Source: CAZEJS01 sp964512645 (GTDB taxonomy: Bacteria; Actinomycetota; Geothermincolia; Fen-727; Anoxymicrobiaceae). From it: 20,074 bases of DNA. The position numbers were made by a program, and so were the translations under genes. Location: the NCBI GenBank assembly GCA_964512645.1, contig CAZEJS010000036.1, positions 1 to 20,074 of the forward strand. The letters run 5' to 3'. The notes beneath the pieces are model-generated. The model was given only the letters and a program-made list of their open reading frames with translations. It had not been told where the DNA came from and did no database searches. Positions 1 through 7,363 of this stretch are shown piece by piece. Positions within the stretch are counted from its first letter, which is position 1; every line of letters starts with the position of its first letter.

Positions 1-47
1 GGAAGGCCAGATCGCTGTTGAAAAAGGAGGAGGGCTCGGGCGGATAA
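1..47 (+). CDS. 3' end of an upstream gene, probably riboflavin kinase/FAD synthetase (partial)
   Basis: Only the last 14 codons and a TAA stop at 45-47 lie in the window. They read KARSLLKKEEGSGG, a charged helical tail. RibF proteins (bifunctional riboflavin kinase/FMN adenylyltransferase) often end in a helix of this kind, and ribF commonly sits directly upstream of rpsO in Bacillota and Actinomycetota. The identification therefore rests mainly on gene order and is weak. The overlapping open frame from base 2 is also open, but its codons run out of frame through rpsO and it looks like a shadow. Confidence 0.4.
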   Translation, partial: KARSLLKKEEGSGG

Positions 48-63
48 TCCGCGCTCGCGCGAG

Positions 64-91
64 TTACAGCCGGGGGCATTTGTGGTATATT
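64..91 (+). promoter_or_regulatory. candidate sigma-70-type promoter for rpsO
   Basis: TTACAG at 64-69 and TATATT at 86-91 are separated by 16 bases. The -10 box is close to TATAAT; the -35 box is a weak match to TTGACA. Transcription would begin near 97-99, leaving a leader of about 25 bases before the rpsO start and its GGGAGAGAG ribosome site at 113-121. The self-complementary GCGG/CCGC and CTCGCGCGAG segments between 41 and 62 lie between the upstream stop codon and this promoter. Confidence 0.4.
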
Positions 92-122
92 GCGTTAATC
101 GTACGTAACAACGGGAGAGAGA

Positions 123-389
123 ATGCTGGAGAAAGAGGAGCGGAAGAAGATCATAGGCGAGTACCAGAAGCACGAGACGGACACCGGGTCCACCGAGGTC
201 CAGGTCGCGCTCCTGACTCGCGAGATAAACGACCTGACCGAGCACATGAAGGTGCACAAGAAAGACCACCATTCTCGCAGGGGGCTCCTGATGAAGGTGG
301 GACAGAGGAGGAGGTTGCTTAACTACCTGAAGAAAGAGGACGTTGAGAGGTACCGTACTCTCATCAAGAGGCTGGGACTGAGGCGATAG
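123..389 (+). CDS. rpsO: 30S ribosomal protein S15
   Basis: An 88-residue protein, the usual length for S15 (about 89). It binds the central domain of 16S rRNA early in assembly of the small-subunit platform. The family signatures are clear: the TGSTEVQVALLT stretch near residues 21-32, the DHHSRRGLL rRNA-contact motif around residues 48-57, and a basic C-terminus ending in KRLGLRR. The ATG at 123 follows a purine-rich GGGAGAGAG ribosome site. The gene is followed, across a structured 117-base gap, by pnp, the standard partner in most bacteria. In Enterobacteria S15 represses its own translation through its leader; the short leader here shows no obvious equivalent pseudoknot. Confidence 0.97.
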   Translation: MLEKEERKKIIGEYQKHETDTGSTEVQVALLTREINDLTEHMKVHKKDHHSRRGLLMKVGQRRRLLNYLKKEDVERYRTLIKRLGLRR

Positions 390-398
390 ACAGGAAGA

Positions 399-412
399 CG
401 CGCAGGTGCGCG
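399..412 (+). other. short GC hairpin just after rpsO
   Basis: CGCGCA at 399-404 and TGCGCG at 407-412 are inverted copies, so RNA could form a 5-bp stem (CGCGC/GCGCG) with an AGGT loop 10 bases after the rpsO stop codon. No run of T follows, so an intrinsic terminator is unlikely. It could protect the 3' end of rpsO RNA or be part of the larger leader structure that starts at 414. Confidence 0.4.
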
Positions 413-413
413 G

Positions 414-475
414 TAACACGATCCCAACCCAATTCGTTCTTGAAGAACCGACAAGTTCATATTGGTTTCGTGTTA
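414..475 (+). promoter_or_regulatory. long stem-loop in the rpsO-pnp leader, possible PNPase autoregulation element
   Basis: The outer arm TAACACGA (414-421) is perfectly complementary to TCGTGTTA (468-475). Inside it AACC (426-429) pairs with GGTT (464-467) and AAT (431-433) with ATT (461-463), with C430 bulged. A separate apical hairpin is formed by GTTCT (436-440) and AGAAC (444-448). Together this is an extended, interrupted duplex of at least 15 bp ending 13 bases before the pnp ribosome site. No T run follows, so it is not a typical terminator. In E. coli the pnp leader forms a long hairpin cut by RNase III and then acted on by PNPase to destabilise its own mRNA. The position and shape here suggest an analogous role; that function is inferred. 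Confidence 0.55.
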
Positions 476-506
476 TGGAGAGAGGGCTAAGGAGGCTCTT
501 TTTATT

Positions 507-2810
507 ATGGGATTAATCACTAAAGAGATCGAGGTCTTCGGCAAGAAGATACAGATCGAGACGGGGAAGATGGCGAAGCAGGCCGACGGGGCGGCCCTGG
601 TCACCTGCGGCGGCACTTCGGTACTGGCTACGGTCGTCGCCTCCGACGACATACGGCCGGTTGACTTCATGCCTTTGACCGTTGACGTAGAAGAGAAACT
701 GTACGCCGCCGGCAAGATACCGGGCAGCTTCTTCCGCCGGGAGGGCCGGCCCACCGACATGGCGACGCTTACGGCGCGCATCATTGACCGCACTTTGCGC
801 CCGAACTTCGCCAAGGACTTCCGCAACGACGTCCAGGTCGTGGTCTCTGTCTTGTCAACGGACCAGATGAACCCTCCCGACATGCTGGGCATGGTTGGCG
901 CGGCATGCGCGCTCCAACTGTCCAACATACCGTTCAAGGGGCCCCTGGCGGGCTGCCGGATGGGCAAAGTGGACGGTGAGTGGGTGGTGAACCCCACCTT
1001 CCAGCAGTTCGCTGTGTCGACGGTGAACCTGGTCGTGGCCGGCAACCGCGAGTGCCTGCTCATGGTCGAGGCGGGAATGAAAGAAGTCCCCGAGGCGGAG
1101 GTCGTCGAAGGCCTGAAGGTCGCCCACTCCGCTATCCGGGAACTCATCGACGTCATCGACCTGGTAGACGCCGAGGCCCGAAGGGAGAACGGGGAGCGGC
1201 CGAAGGGGGACATCCTCGGGGAGATCGAATCCTGGCTGACGCCGCGTTACGACGGGAACGCTCAGGGACAGATCGCGGCTTACGAAGCCGGAGACGGCGA
1301 AGAAGTCGAACGGTTGCAGGAAGCGCACCGGCAGATACTCAAGGAAGCGAACGAGCACTTCGAAGACAGGTACCGGAAGATAGTCGGCGTCTGCGCGCGG
1401 ACTCTCGGGAACGACCTTCTGTATCAGAAGATCGCCGCGACCGTGCAGTCCGGGGTCGAAGAGCGCATGAGGAAAGTGCTCCAGGACGCCTCGGTGCCCG
1501 GTCTCTCCAAGTCCCAACGCTCGTTGATGAGAAAGGACGCGCGCCGGCAGCTCGGAGAGCCGTACATGGAGAAGTTCCACGGGCTCGAGCACATGGTGAA
1601 GCAGGCGCTCGACAGCATCGAGCGAAAGCTTCTGCGGCGGCAGATCCTCGAGCTGAACCTCAGGCCCGACGGGCGCAAGCCGTTCCAGATCCGCAAACTC
1701 ACCACCGAGGTCGGCCTGCTTCCCAAGGTGCACGGCTCCGGCCTGTTCACCCGTGGGGAGACCCAGGTACTGACCATTGCGACCCTTGGCGCGCACGGAG
1801 AGAAGCAGATACTCGATGACCTGGGCGTCGAGGAATACAAGCGTTTCATCCACCACTACAACTTCCCGCCTTTCTCCACCGGCGAGGCGAGGCCGCTGCG
1901 CGGCCCGAAGCGCCGGGAGATCGGCCACGGCGCCCTGGCGGAGAGAGCGCTGCTGCCTGTCATTCCCGACGAGGAGGAGTTCCCTTACACGATCAGGCTG
2001 GTGTCGGAGGTGCTCGAGTCCAACGGTTCCTCGTCCATGGGGGCGACGTGCGCGAGCAGCATGGCGCTGATGGACGCCGGGGTGCCGCTCAAAGGCGGAG
2101 CACACGTCGGCGGCATAGCAATGGGCCTGGTCCTCGAGGAAGGAAAGTACACCATACTCTCGGACATCCAGGGGCTGGAGGACTCGGCCGGGGACATGGA
2201 CTTCAAAGTTGCCGGCACGAGGTCCGGCGTGACCGCCCTGCAGATGGACATCAAGTGCGAGGGCCTTTCCTACGAGATCATGGAAGCGGCGCTCGAACAG
2301 GCGAGACAGGGGCGCTCGTTCATCATCAAAGCCATGTCTGAAGCGATAGGGGAGCCGCGCAGTGAGGTGAACGAGAACGCCCCGAGGATGCTCCAGCTTG
2401 AGATCCCCGTTGAGAAGATCGGAGAGCTCATAGGTCCCGGCGGGAAGAACATCCGTGGGTTGATAGAGAAATACGATGTCGAGATCGACGTGGAGAACGA
2501 CGGCCGGGTCTTCGTCTTCGGCAAGGACTCGGCGAAGGTCAAACTGGTGCAGGCGGATATTGAGAGGATATCCAAAGACCCCGAGATCGGCGACCGTTTC
2601 CTGGGGACGGTGGTCAAGACGACGAACTTCGGGGCTTTCGTCGAACTCGCCCCTGGCAAAGACGGCCTTGTTCATATCTCCAAGCTGAGCAAGAAAAGAA
2701 TCGACCGGGTTGAAGACGTGGTAAACGTCGGGGACAAGATAGAGGTCGAGGTCGAGGCGATTGACAACCTCGGGAGGATCAACCTCAACGCCATCAACGT
2801 GAAGCCTTAG
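507..2810 (+). CDS. pnp: polyribonucleotide nucleotidyltransferase (PNPase)
   Basis: Phosphorolytic 3'-to-5' exoribonuclease of mRNA decay; trimeric in known members. The start is ATG 507, preceded by AAGGAGG (489-495); an in-frame TTG at 462 lies inside the leader hairpin and lacks a ribosome site. The protein is 767 residues. Order of domains: first RNase PH fold (about 5-145, FFRREGRP at 75-82), all-helical linker (about 207-385), second RNase PH fold (386-620), KH domain with IGELIGPGGKNI (about 633-690) and S1 domain (about 692-765). Phosphate-site residues R469/R470 (KRREIGHG) and catalytic D559, D565 and K567 (EDSAGDMDFK) are present, so it should be active. The linker is about 70 residues longer than in E. 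coli, and the protein ends right after S1 with no acidic or basic tail. Confidence 0.97.
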   Translation: MGLITKEIEVFGKKIQIETGKMAKQADGAALVTCGGTSVLATVVASDDIRPVDFMPLTVDVEEKLYAAGKIPGSFFRREGRPTDMATLTARIIDRTLRPNFAKDFRNDVQVVVSVLSTDQMNPPDMLGMVGAACALQLSNIPFKGPLAGCRMGKVDGEWVVNPTFQQFAVSTVNLVVAGNRECLLMVEAGMKEVPEAEVVEGLKVAHSAIRELIDVIDLVDAEARRENGERPKGDILGEIESWLTPRYDGNAQGQIAAYEAGDGEEVERLQEAHRQILKEANEHFEDRYRKIVGVCARTLGNDLLYQKIAATVQSGVEERMRKVLQDASVPGLSKSQRSLMRKDARRQLGEPYMEKFHGLEHMVKQALDSIERKLLRRQILELNLRPDGRKPFQIRKLTTEVGLLPKVHGSGLFTRGETQVLTIATLGAHGEKQILDDLGVEEYKRFIHHYNFPPFSTGEARPLRGPKRREIGHGALAERALLPVIPDEEEFPYTIRLVSEVLESNGSSSMGATCASSMALMDAGVPLKGGAHVGGIAMGLVLEEGKYTILSDIQGLEDSAGDMDFKVAGTRSGVTALQMDIKCEGLSYEIMEAALEQARQGRSFIIKAMSEAIGEPRSEVNENAPRMLQLEIPVEKIGELIGPGGKNIRGLIEKYDVEIDVENDGRVFVFGKDSAKVKLVQADIERISKDPEIGDRFLGTVVKTTNFGAFVELAPGKDGLVHISKLSKKRIDRVEDVVNVGDKIEVEVEAIDNLGRINLNAINVKP

Positions 2811-2821
2811 GGAGTGCGAAG

Positions 2822-4087
2822 GTGGCGCCCCCATCACTGAAGCGAACCGAGTTGCCCTCCGGGATAAGGGTCCTGTCGGAACCCATGCCGGATGCCAGGT
2901 CGATCTCTTTCGGGCTCTGGATCGACGCCGGGTCCAGGGACGAAGCGCCTTCTCAGCAGGGCCTGTCCCACTTCCTTGAGCACATGCTCTTCAAGGGTAC
3001 GCCGTCTCGCGACGCCAGGGGGATTGCCGAGGGTTTTGATCACATCGGGGCGGATATCAACGCCTCCACGGGCAGGGAACATACTTCCATATACTCCCGG
3101 GTGCTCTCCGAGCACCTCCCGCGTGCCGTTGAAATCGTGCTCGATATGGTTCGGAACTCCATTCTGGACCCCGGAGAGCTGGACCTCGAGCGCAAGGTCG
3201 TCCTGGAAGAGATAAACATGCACAACGACTCGCCTGACGAGCTGGTGCACGATTATCTTTTCGAGATACTCTGGGGCGATCATCCAATCGGGCACAGTGT
3301 CCTGGGCGACGAACCTGTCATTAGAACCGTGGACCGGGATTACCTGCTGGAGTTCTGCTGCGAGCGCTATGTGGGCTCGCGGATCGTGGTCGCCGCTTCG
3401 GGCGCCGTCGATCACGATTCCCTCTGCGGCCTGATCGACGGGGCGACGCCGTACCTGACGGCCGGCATGCCGGCCGTCAGGTCGTCTTTGGCTTCACCGA
3501 ATACGGGAACCCGGATCTTCGGAAAAGACACCGAACAGGCGCACATCGTCCTGGGCGGCAGGGGCCTTCCGCGGCGCCACTCTGACAGGTTCGCCCTCTC
3601 TGTTATGGACAACATACTCGGCGGGAGCATGAGCTCGCGGCTGTTCCAGAGGGTGCGCGAACAGCTCGGGCTGGTCTACTCGATCTACTCCTACAGCGCC
3701 CTGTTCATCGGGATGGGCATGGTAGGCATATACGCCGGGACCCACCCCAGCCAGGCCGCCCAGGTCATCGAGCTTGTCGAGGAAGAACTCATCAGGATAA
3801 GGGATTCCGGCTTCACCCCGGACGAGCTGGCCAGGGCAAAGAATCACCTCAGGGGTCTTATCTACATCGGGAACGAGGACAGCGCCAACCGGATGAACCG
3901 CATCGCGAAAGCGGATCTGTCCGGCGGAGAGCACCTTTCCGCCGACGAGCTCGCAGCCCGTGTCGATGCGGTTGAGACCGGCGATATCGACAGGCTCTTT
4001 GGTGAGACATGGGGCGCCGTCACTCCGAGCCTCGCGGTCATAGGCCCGTTCGAAGACGGTGAGTTGTCGCTGTCCGGCAGGTTGTAG
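2822..4087 (+). CDS. M16-family zinc peptidase (processing-peptidase-like)
   Basis: A 421-residue member of the insulinase/mitochondrial processing peptidase family, like the B. subtilis protein encoded just downstream of pnpA. The inverted zinc site HFLEH (H50, E53, H54) and the downstream ligand in LEEIN (E130) are intact, so the active subunit type is indicated. The C-terminal half carries the usual VLGGRGL and DNILGGSMSSRLFQ motifs. The start is GTG 2822, seven bases after AGGGAG (2809-2814), which overlaps the pnp stop codon, so translation is probably coupled to pnp. No signal peptide is seen; it should be cytoplasmic. Its substrate in bacteria is not well defined. A perfect 30-base palindrome at 3453-3482 falls in the codons linking the two halves. 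Confidence 0.93.
   Translation: MAPPSLKRTELPSGIRVLSEPMPDARSISFGLWIDAGSRDEAPSQQGLSHFLEHMLFKGTPSRDARGIAEGFDHIGADINASTGREHTSIYSRVLSEHLPRAVEIVLDMVRNSILDPGELDLERKVVLEEINMHNDSPDELVHDYLFEILWGDHPIGHSVLGDEPVIRTVDRDYLLEFCCERYVGSRIVVAASGAVDHDSLCGLIDGATPYLTAGMPAVRSSLASPNTGTRIFGKDTEQAHIVLGGRGLPRRHSDRFALSVMDNILGGSMSSRLFQRVREQLGLVYSIYSYSALFIGMGMVGIYAGTHPSQAAQVIELVEEELIRIRDSGFTPDELARAKNHLRGLIYIGNEDSANRMNRIAKADLSGGEHLSADELAARVDAVETGDIDRLFGETWGAVTPSLAVIGPFEDGELSLSGRL
3453..3482 (+). repeat. perfect 30-base palindrome inside the M16 peptidase gene
   Basis: The half-arm ACCTGACGGCCGGCA (3453-3467) is followed directly by its exact reverse complement (3468-3482), with no spacer or mismatch. It encodes YLTAGMPAVR, in the stretch between the N-terminal catalytic domain and the C-terminal domain, where family members vary in length and sequence. 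RNA from either strand could fold into a 13-bp stem with a four-base loop, and DNA could extrude a cruciform. It could be the remnant of a small inserted repeat or a protein-binding site. Confidence 0.85.
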
Positions 4088-4097
4088 GAGTAGAGAG

Positions 4098-4868
4098 ATG
4101 CTCAAAATCGCGGTCATCGGCGCACTGGGAAAGATGGGATCCGAGGTCGTCAGGGCGGTGAGTGAAGATCCCGCCCTGGAGCTCGCCGCGGCGATCGATC
4201 CGCTGATGACCGGCGAATACCCGATTCCCGGCATCGTGACCGGCCGGGACGTGCGGTGCATTGAAGGGCGAGGAATCGAAGTCGGGGTGGATTTCACCGA
4301 TGCCGCTTCCTCGGTTACCAGCACGCTCTGGGCGCTGGAAAACGGGATCCATATGGTGATCGGCACGACAGGGATCGGCGCCGACGGCCTCTCGAGGATC
4401 GAGAGGGCCGCCGGGCAGGGCGTGGCCAACGCGCTCATCGCTCCCAACTTCGCCCTCGGAGCTGTATTGATGATGAAGTTCGCCAGGGAAGCCGCCGCCG
4501 TCTTCGACCAGTGCGAGGTCGTTGAGCTCCATCACCGGGAGAAGAAGGATGCCCCCAGCGGTACCGCCATCATGACCGCCGAGCAGGTCGCCCGGGTAAT
4601 GCGGGCCTCGAATGTCCCCGGGGCGGAGGAGCAGCGGGTCACCGGGTCTCGCGGCGGTGAGGTCGGTCCTGTTAGAATTCACAGCGTAAGGCTCAATGGA
4701 TTCGTGGCCCGCCAGGAAGTCATCTTCGGGTCCACCGGGCAGACGCTGACCGTCACGCACGACACCACGGACCGTTCCTGCTTCATGCCTGGCGTCTTGA
4801 TGGCCGTCAAAGCGGTCAGCGGCCTTCCGGGCTTGACCATCGGCCTCGAAGCCCTCCTGCCAGGGTAG
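4098..4868 (+). CDS. dapB: 4-hydroxy-tetrahydrodipicolinate reductase
   Basis: NAD(P)H-dependent reductase of the diaminopimelate/lysine pathway; it converts hydroxy-tetrahydrodipicolinate to tetrahydrodipicolinate in the cytoplasm. The 256-residue length is typical. The N-terminal Rossmann motif is G8-A-L-G11-K-M-G14, a GTTG-type segment (IGTTGIG) follows, and the signature ELHHREKKDAPSGTA supplies the catalytic histidine pair H145/H146 and K149. The start is ATG 4098; its GGAG ribosome site at 4087-4090 begins on the last base of the M16 stop codon, so the two genes are probably in one operon. An in-frame TTG at 4059 inside the M16 gene is not preferred. No dapA or asd gene is adjacent in this window, although they often are in related gene orders. 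Confidence 0.97.
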   Translation: MLKIAVIGALGKMGSEVVRAVSEDPALELAAAIDPLMTGEYPIPGIVTGRDVRCIEGRGIEVGVDFTDAASSVTSTLWALENGIHMVIGTTGIGADGLSRIERAAGQGVANALIAPNFALGAVLMMKFAREAAAVFDQCEVVELHHREKKDAPSGTAIMTAEQVARVMRASNVPGAEEQRVTGSRGGEVGPVRIHSVRLNGFVARQEVIFGSTGQTLTVTHDTTDRSCFMPGVLMAVKAVSGLPGLTIGLEALLPG

Positions 4869-4938
4869 CGGTCCGCCGCTCGTCGAACGTGCTCCACGGG
4901 CGCACCTGTTTCCGACAGGCGCAGGGACGCGGGACCGC
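4868..4938 (+). other. structured spacer after dapB
   Basis: GCGGTCC (4868-4874, starting on the last base of the dapB stop) is complementary to GGACCGC (4932-4938). Between them CCTGT (4905-4909) pairs with ACAGG (4915-4919), extended by GCG/CGC across a two-base bulge. This could be a branched 3' end structure for the dapB transcript. No T tract follows, so intrinsic termination is not supported; Rho-dependent release or a processing signal remain possible. Confidence 0.35.
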
Positions 4939-5003
4939 CGGGTCAGGCGCGCCGTCCACGCCTGGACGTTGCCGGCGCCGCCCTGAAGGTCAGTTTTCCG
5001 CGG

Positions 5004-5019
5004 TACAAGAATACTTGTA
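5004..5019. promoter_or_regulatory. operator-like inverted repeat upstream of ftsK
   Basis: TACAAG (5004-5009) and CTTGTA (5014-5019) are perfect inverted copies around AATA. The site sits in the only AT-rich patch of the 185-base dapB-ftsK gap, 35 bases before the ftsK start. It does not match the Gram-positive LexA consensus. It could be a repressor site or a small RNA hairpin in the leader; I could not assign a convincing -35/-10 pair beside it. Confidence 0.35.
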
Positions 5020-5053
5020 TGTAACCCGTTATCCCGGCAAGAGAGGTCGATGC

Positions 5054-7258
5054 TTGGCAGGGACTAAGGCTGCCGGAAAGAACGCAGGCGGCGTCGCGAA
5101 CAAAGAAGGTCGTAACCGGCGGGGCGCCGGAGCGGAGGAGCCCGAGGATCGAAGGCTGACGCCGATGCGGGCCCGGGCCGTATACGGCTTCGTGTTCGCC
5201 GCGCTGGCCATCTTCACGGTGCTTTGCGTCTTTGCGCCTTCCAGCGTCGGGCCGGTGGGGAGGGGCGTCAGGACCGGCCTCGCCTGGCTGTTCGGCATCG
5301 GCAGGTTCGCGGTGCCGTTCATCTTCCTTGGCGCTGCGGTATTCTCGCTCCTCGGACTGTCCGGGCCGGAAGCGCGGCCCGGGTTGACGGGGGTCGGGGC
5401 CGCCATCATATGTATCGCCCTGCTGACTCTCTTCCAGGTGGCCAAGCCCCTCGATGCCATGTTTCACGCGGAGGCGCTGTACTCCGGCGGCGGACTCCTC
5501 GGCGCGGCCCTCGCCTGGCCCCTCTGCCAGCTTGTCGGGAGAGTGGGCGCGTACATCTTCGCGGTGACGGCCCTCGCGGCGGGCATCGTCATAGCCTTCG
5601 AGGAACAGATAGCCGCGGCCTGGAAACGGTTGAGGGCCGGGGCCCCGCCACCCCTGGCTCCCGCCGAGGAAGAGGTGGACGAACCCGGTGAGCCAGGGGA
5701 TCCCCCGCGGCGCCAGAAGACGAAGAAGGCGACCGGCGCCAAGGTTTACCCGTCCAGGCCGGCCCCCGCGGTGCCGGTCAAAGAAGAAAACGGGGGCCAG
5801 CTGGCCATAGCCGTCGGCCGCTCGCGCGCGGGGAAGTACAAACTCCCGCCGGTCTCGATCCTGAACCAGAGCCAGGCCAAGGCGTTCTCGAAGCAAACCA
5901 ACGAGGAGCGCAAGCACGCTATCGAGCACACTCTCAAGAGCATGGATGTCGACGCCCGGGTCGTCAAGGTTTCCGCGGGGCCTACCGTATCCCTGTTCGA
6001 GGTCGAGGTCGGTACCGGGGAGAAGGTGAAGCGGGTTACCGAGCTGGAACAGGACATCGCCTATGCCCTCGGCTCTCCCGACATCAGGATCTACTCGCCG
6101 ATCCCGGGGCGGCAGGCGATCGGGATCGAGGTTCCGAACCAGATCAGGGACTCCGTGTTCCTCGGGGACATTATCGGGTCCCTGGGCGCGAGGGCCCCGC
6201 ACAACCTGCTCACGATGGCTGTCGGAAAGGACATGTCCGGGGAGCCGGTCATACTGGACCTCGCTCAGCTTCCTCACCTGTTGCTCGCCGGTTCCACCGG
6301 GGCGGGCAAGTCGTGCTGCATCAACTGCCTGGTCTCCTGTTTGCTGATGCGCTGCAGACCCGAGGAGCTCAAGTTTCTGATGATCGACCCCAAGTACGTG
6401 GAGTTTACCTGGTACGACGGCCTTCCACATCTCCTGGCGCCGGTCATCAACGAACCGGAACCGGCTGCAAAAGCCCTGCTGTGGGCGGTCAGGGAGATGG
6501 ACAGGCGCTACCAGGTCCTCCAGAAGCAGAGGGTCGTCCATATCGACGAGTACAACGCTATAGCCGATCAGGACAGGGAGCTTGAGCCGCTGCCGAAAAT
6601 AGTGATCGTAATCGACGAACTCGGCGACTTGATGATAGTGGCCAGGAGAGAGGTCGAGAGTTCTATCAGCCGTCTCACCGCCAAAGCCAGGGCCGTAGGA
6701 ATACACCTCATTATTGCCACGCAGCGACCTTCGGTGGACGTCATCACAGGGGTGATCAAGAACAACATCACCGCCCGGATCGCCTTCCAGGTGGCGAGCA
6801 ACGCCGACTCGCGCACGATCCTGGGGACAAAAGGCGCCGAGAAGCTCCTGGGCAAAGGGGACATGCTTCTCGACCCGGGAAACATCCCACAGCCCGAGCG
6901 CGTCCAGGGAGCCCTGATACAGTCCAGGGAGATCGAGTTCCTGACCGGCTACATCCGCGAGCAGGAATACGAGGCCTCGGACTCCATCGACCTCGCCGAT
7001 GTCGTAGACGACGTCAAGGCGGAGTTTACCGAGAAGGACCCCCTGCTGATGGAAGCTGCGGAGTACGTTGTTTTCGCCAGGGAGGCTTCGGCCTCGATGC
7101 TGCAAACGCACCTCCGCGTCGGCTACGCGCGGGCCAGGCGCATAATCGTCGAGCTCTCCCAGCTCGGCATCGTGGGGCCCCACGAGGGCAGCAAGTCCCG
7201 AAAGGTCCTGATTACCCCTGAGGAATACGAGGGGTGGAAGCAAAGGCAGAAGATGTAG
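5054..7258 (+). CDS. ftsK: DNA translocase FtsK/SpoIIIE
   Basis: Septum-anchored double-stranded DNA pump that clears and sorts chromosome ends at division. The chosen TTG 5054 follows AAGAGAGG (5039-5046) and gives 734 residues; the frame is open back to 4889, but that extra segment looks non-coding. After a basic N-terminus come about four membrane helices (between residues 42 and 185), a charged proline-rich linker (to about 255), the alpha/beta motor with Walker A GSTGAGKS at 413-420 and Walker B VIVIDE with D521/E522, and a C-terminal winged-helix gamma domain (about 664-720, RVGYARARRIIVELSQLGIVG in two parts) that reads KOPS-like sequences. The linker is short, as in SpoIIIE. Position upstream of rimO-pgsA-cinA matches the order in Bacillota. 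Confidence 0.96.
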   Translation: MAGTKAAGKNAGGVANKEGRNRRGAGAEEPEDRRLTPMRARAVYGFVFAALAIFTVLCVFAPSSVGPVGRGVRTGLAWLFGIGRFAVPFIFLGAAVFSLLGLSGPEARPGLTGVGAAIICIALLTLFQVAKPLDAMFHAEALYSGGGLLGAALAWPLCQLVGRVGAYIFAVTALAAGIVIAFEEQIAAAWKRLRAGAPPPLAPAEEEVDEPGEPGDPPRRQKTKKATGAKVYPSRPAPAVPVKEENGGQLAIAVGRSRAGKYKLPPVSILNQSQAKAFSKQTNEERKHAIEHTLKSMDVDARVVKVSAGPTVSLFEVEVGTGEKVKRVTELEQDIAYALGSPDIRIYSPIPGRQAIGIEVPNQIRDSVFLGDIIGSLGARAPHNLLTMAVGKDMSGEPVILDLAQLPHLLLAGSTGAGKSCCINCLVSCLLMRCRPEELKFLMIDPKYVEFTWYDGLPHLLAPVINEPEPAAKALLWAVREMDRRYQVLQKQRVVHIDEYNAIADQDRELEPLPKIVIVIDELGDLMIVARREVESSISRLTAKARAVGIHLIIATQRPSVDVITGVIKNNITARIAFQVASNADSRTILGTKGAEKLLGKGDMLLDPGNIPQPERVQGALIQSREIEFLTGYIREQEYEASDSIDLADVVDDVKAEFTEKDPLLMEAAEYVVFAREASASMLQTHLRVGYARARRIIVELSQLGIVGPHEGSKSRKVLITPEEYEGWKQRQKM

Positions 7259-7264
7259 CCTCTG

Positions 7265-7291
7265 TTGCACATCCTTCCCTGTATTGATAAT
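7265..7291 (+). promoter_or_regulatory. candidate promoter for the small protein/chemoreceptor unit
   Basis: TTGCAC (7265-7270) and GATAAT (7286-7291) are separated by 15 bases, seven bases after the ftsK stop codon. The -10 box matches five of six consensus bases; the spacing is shorter than ideal. No sigma-28-type motif was seen, which might have been expected for a chemotaxis gene. Confidence 0.35.
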
Positions 7292-7306
7292 CTAGAGCAG
7301 GTTTCA

Positions 7307-7330
7307 GACCTTTCGTGCGGCACGTTGGTC
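7307..7330 (+). other. leader hairpin upstream of the 77-residue gene
   Basis: GACC (7307-7310) pairs with GGTC (7327-7330) and CGTG (7314-7317) with CACG (7321-7324), giving a two-part stem with a CGG loop. It would lie at the very start of the transcript from the promoter at 7265-7291. It does not match a known riboswitch that I recognise. Confidence 0.3.
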
Positions 7331-7363
7331 GAACGAAGGCTTGGGGCGGACGGGAGGTTGGAT

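Noticed and set aside
2..322. Open frame running from the window edge through rpsO in another frame
   Set aside because: It crosses the upstream stop region and rpsO out of frame, and its arginine- and glutamate-rich translation is typical of a frame shadow.
855..2837. 660-codon open frame on the - strand across pnp
   Set aside because: It is antisense to an unmistakable PNPase with all domains intact; long antisense frames are common in GC-rich genes, and its translation matches no family I know.
4151..4178. 8-bp inverted repeat CAGGGCGG/CCGCCCTG in dapB
   Set aside because: Same reason: length and loop size are within chance expectation.
4943..7270. 775-codon open frame on the - strand across ftsK
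   Set aside because: Antisense shadow of a complete FtsK; the translation is proline-, glycine- and arginine-rich with no recognisable domain.
7259..7363. Cyclic di-GMP riboswitch before the chemoreceptor unit
   Set aside because: Such riboswitches often precede chemotaxis genes, but the region is too short after the likely promoter and lacks the conserved GEMM core.
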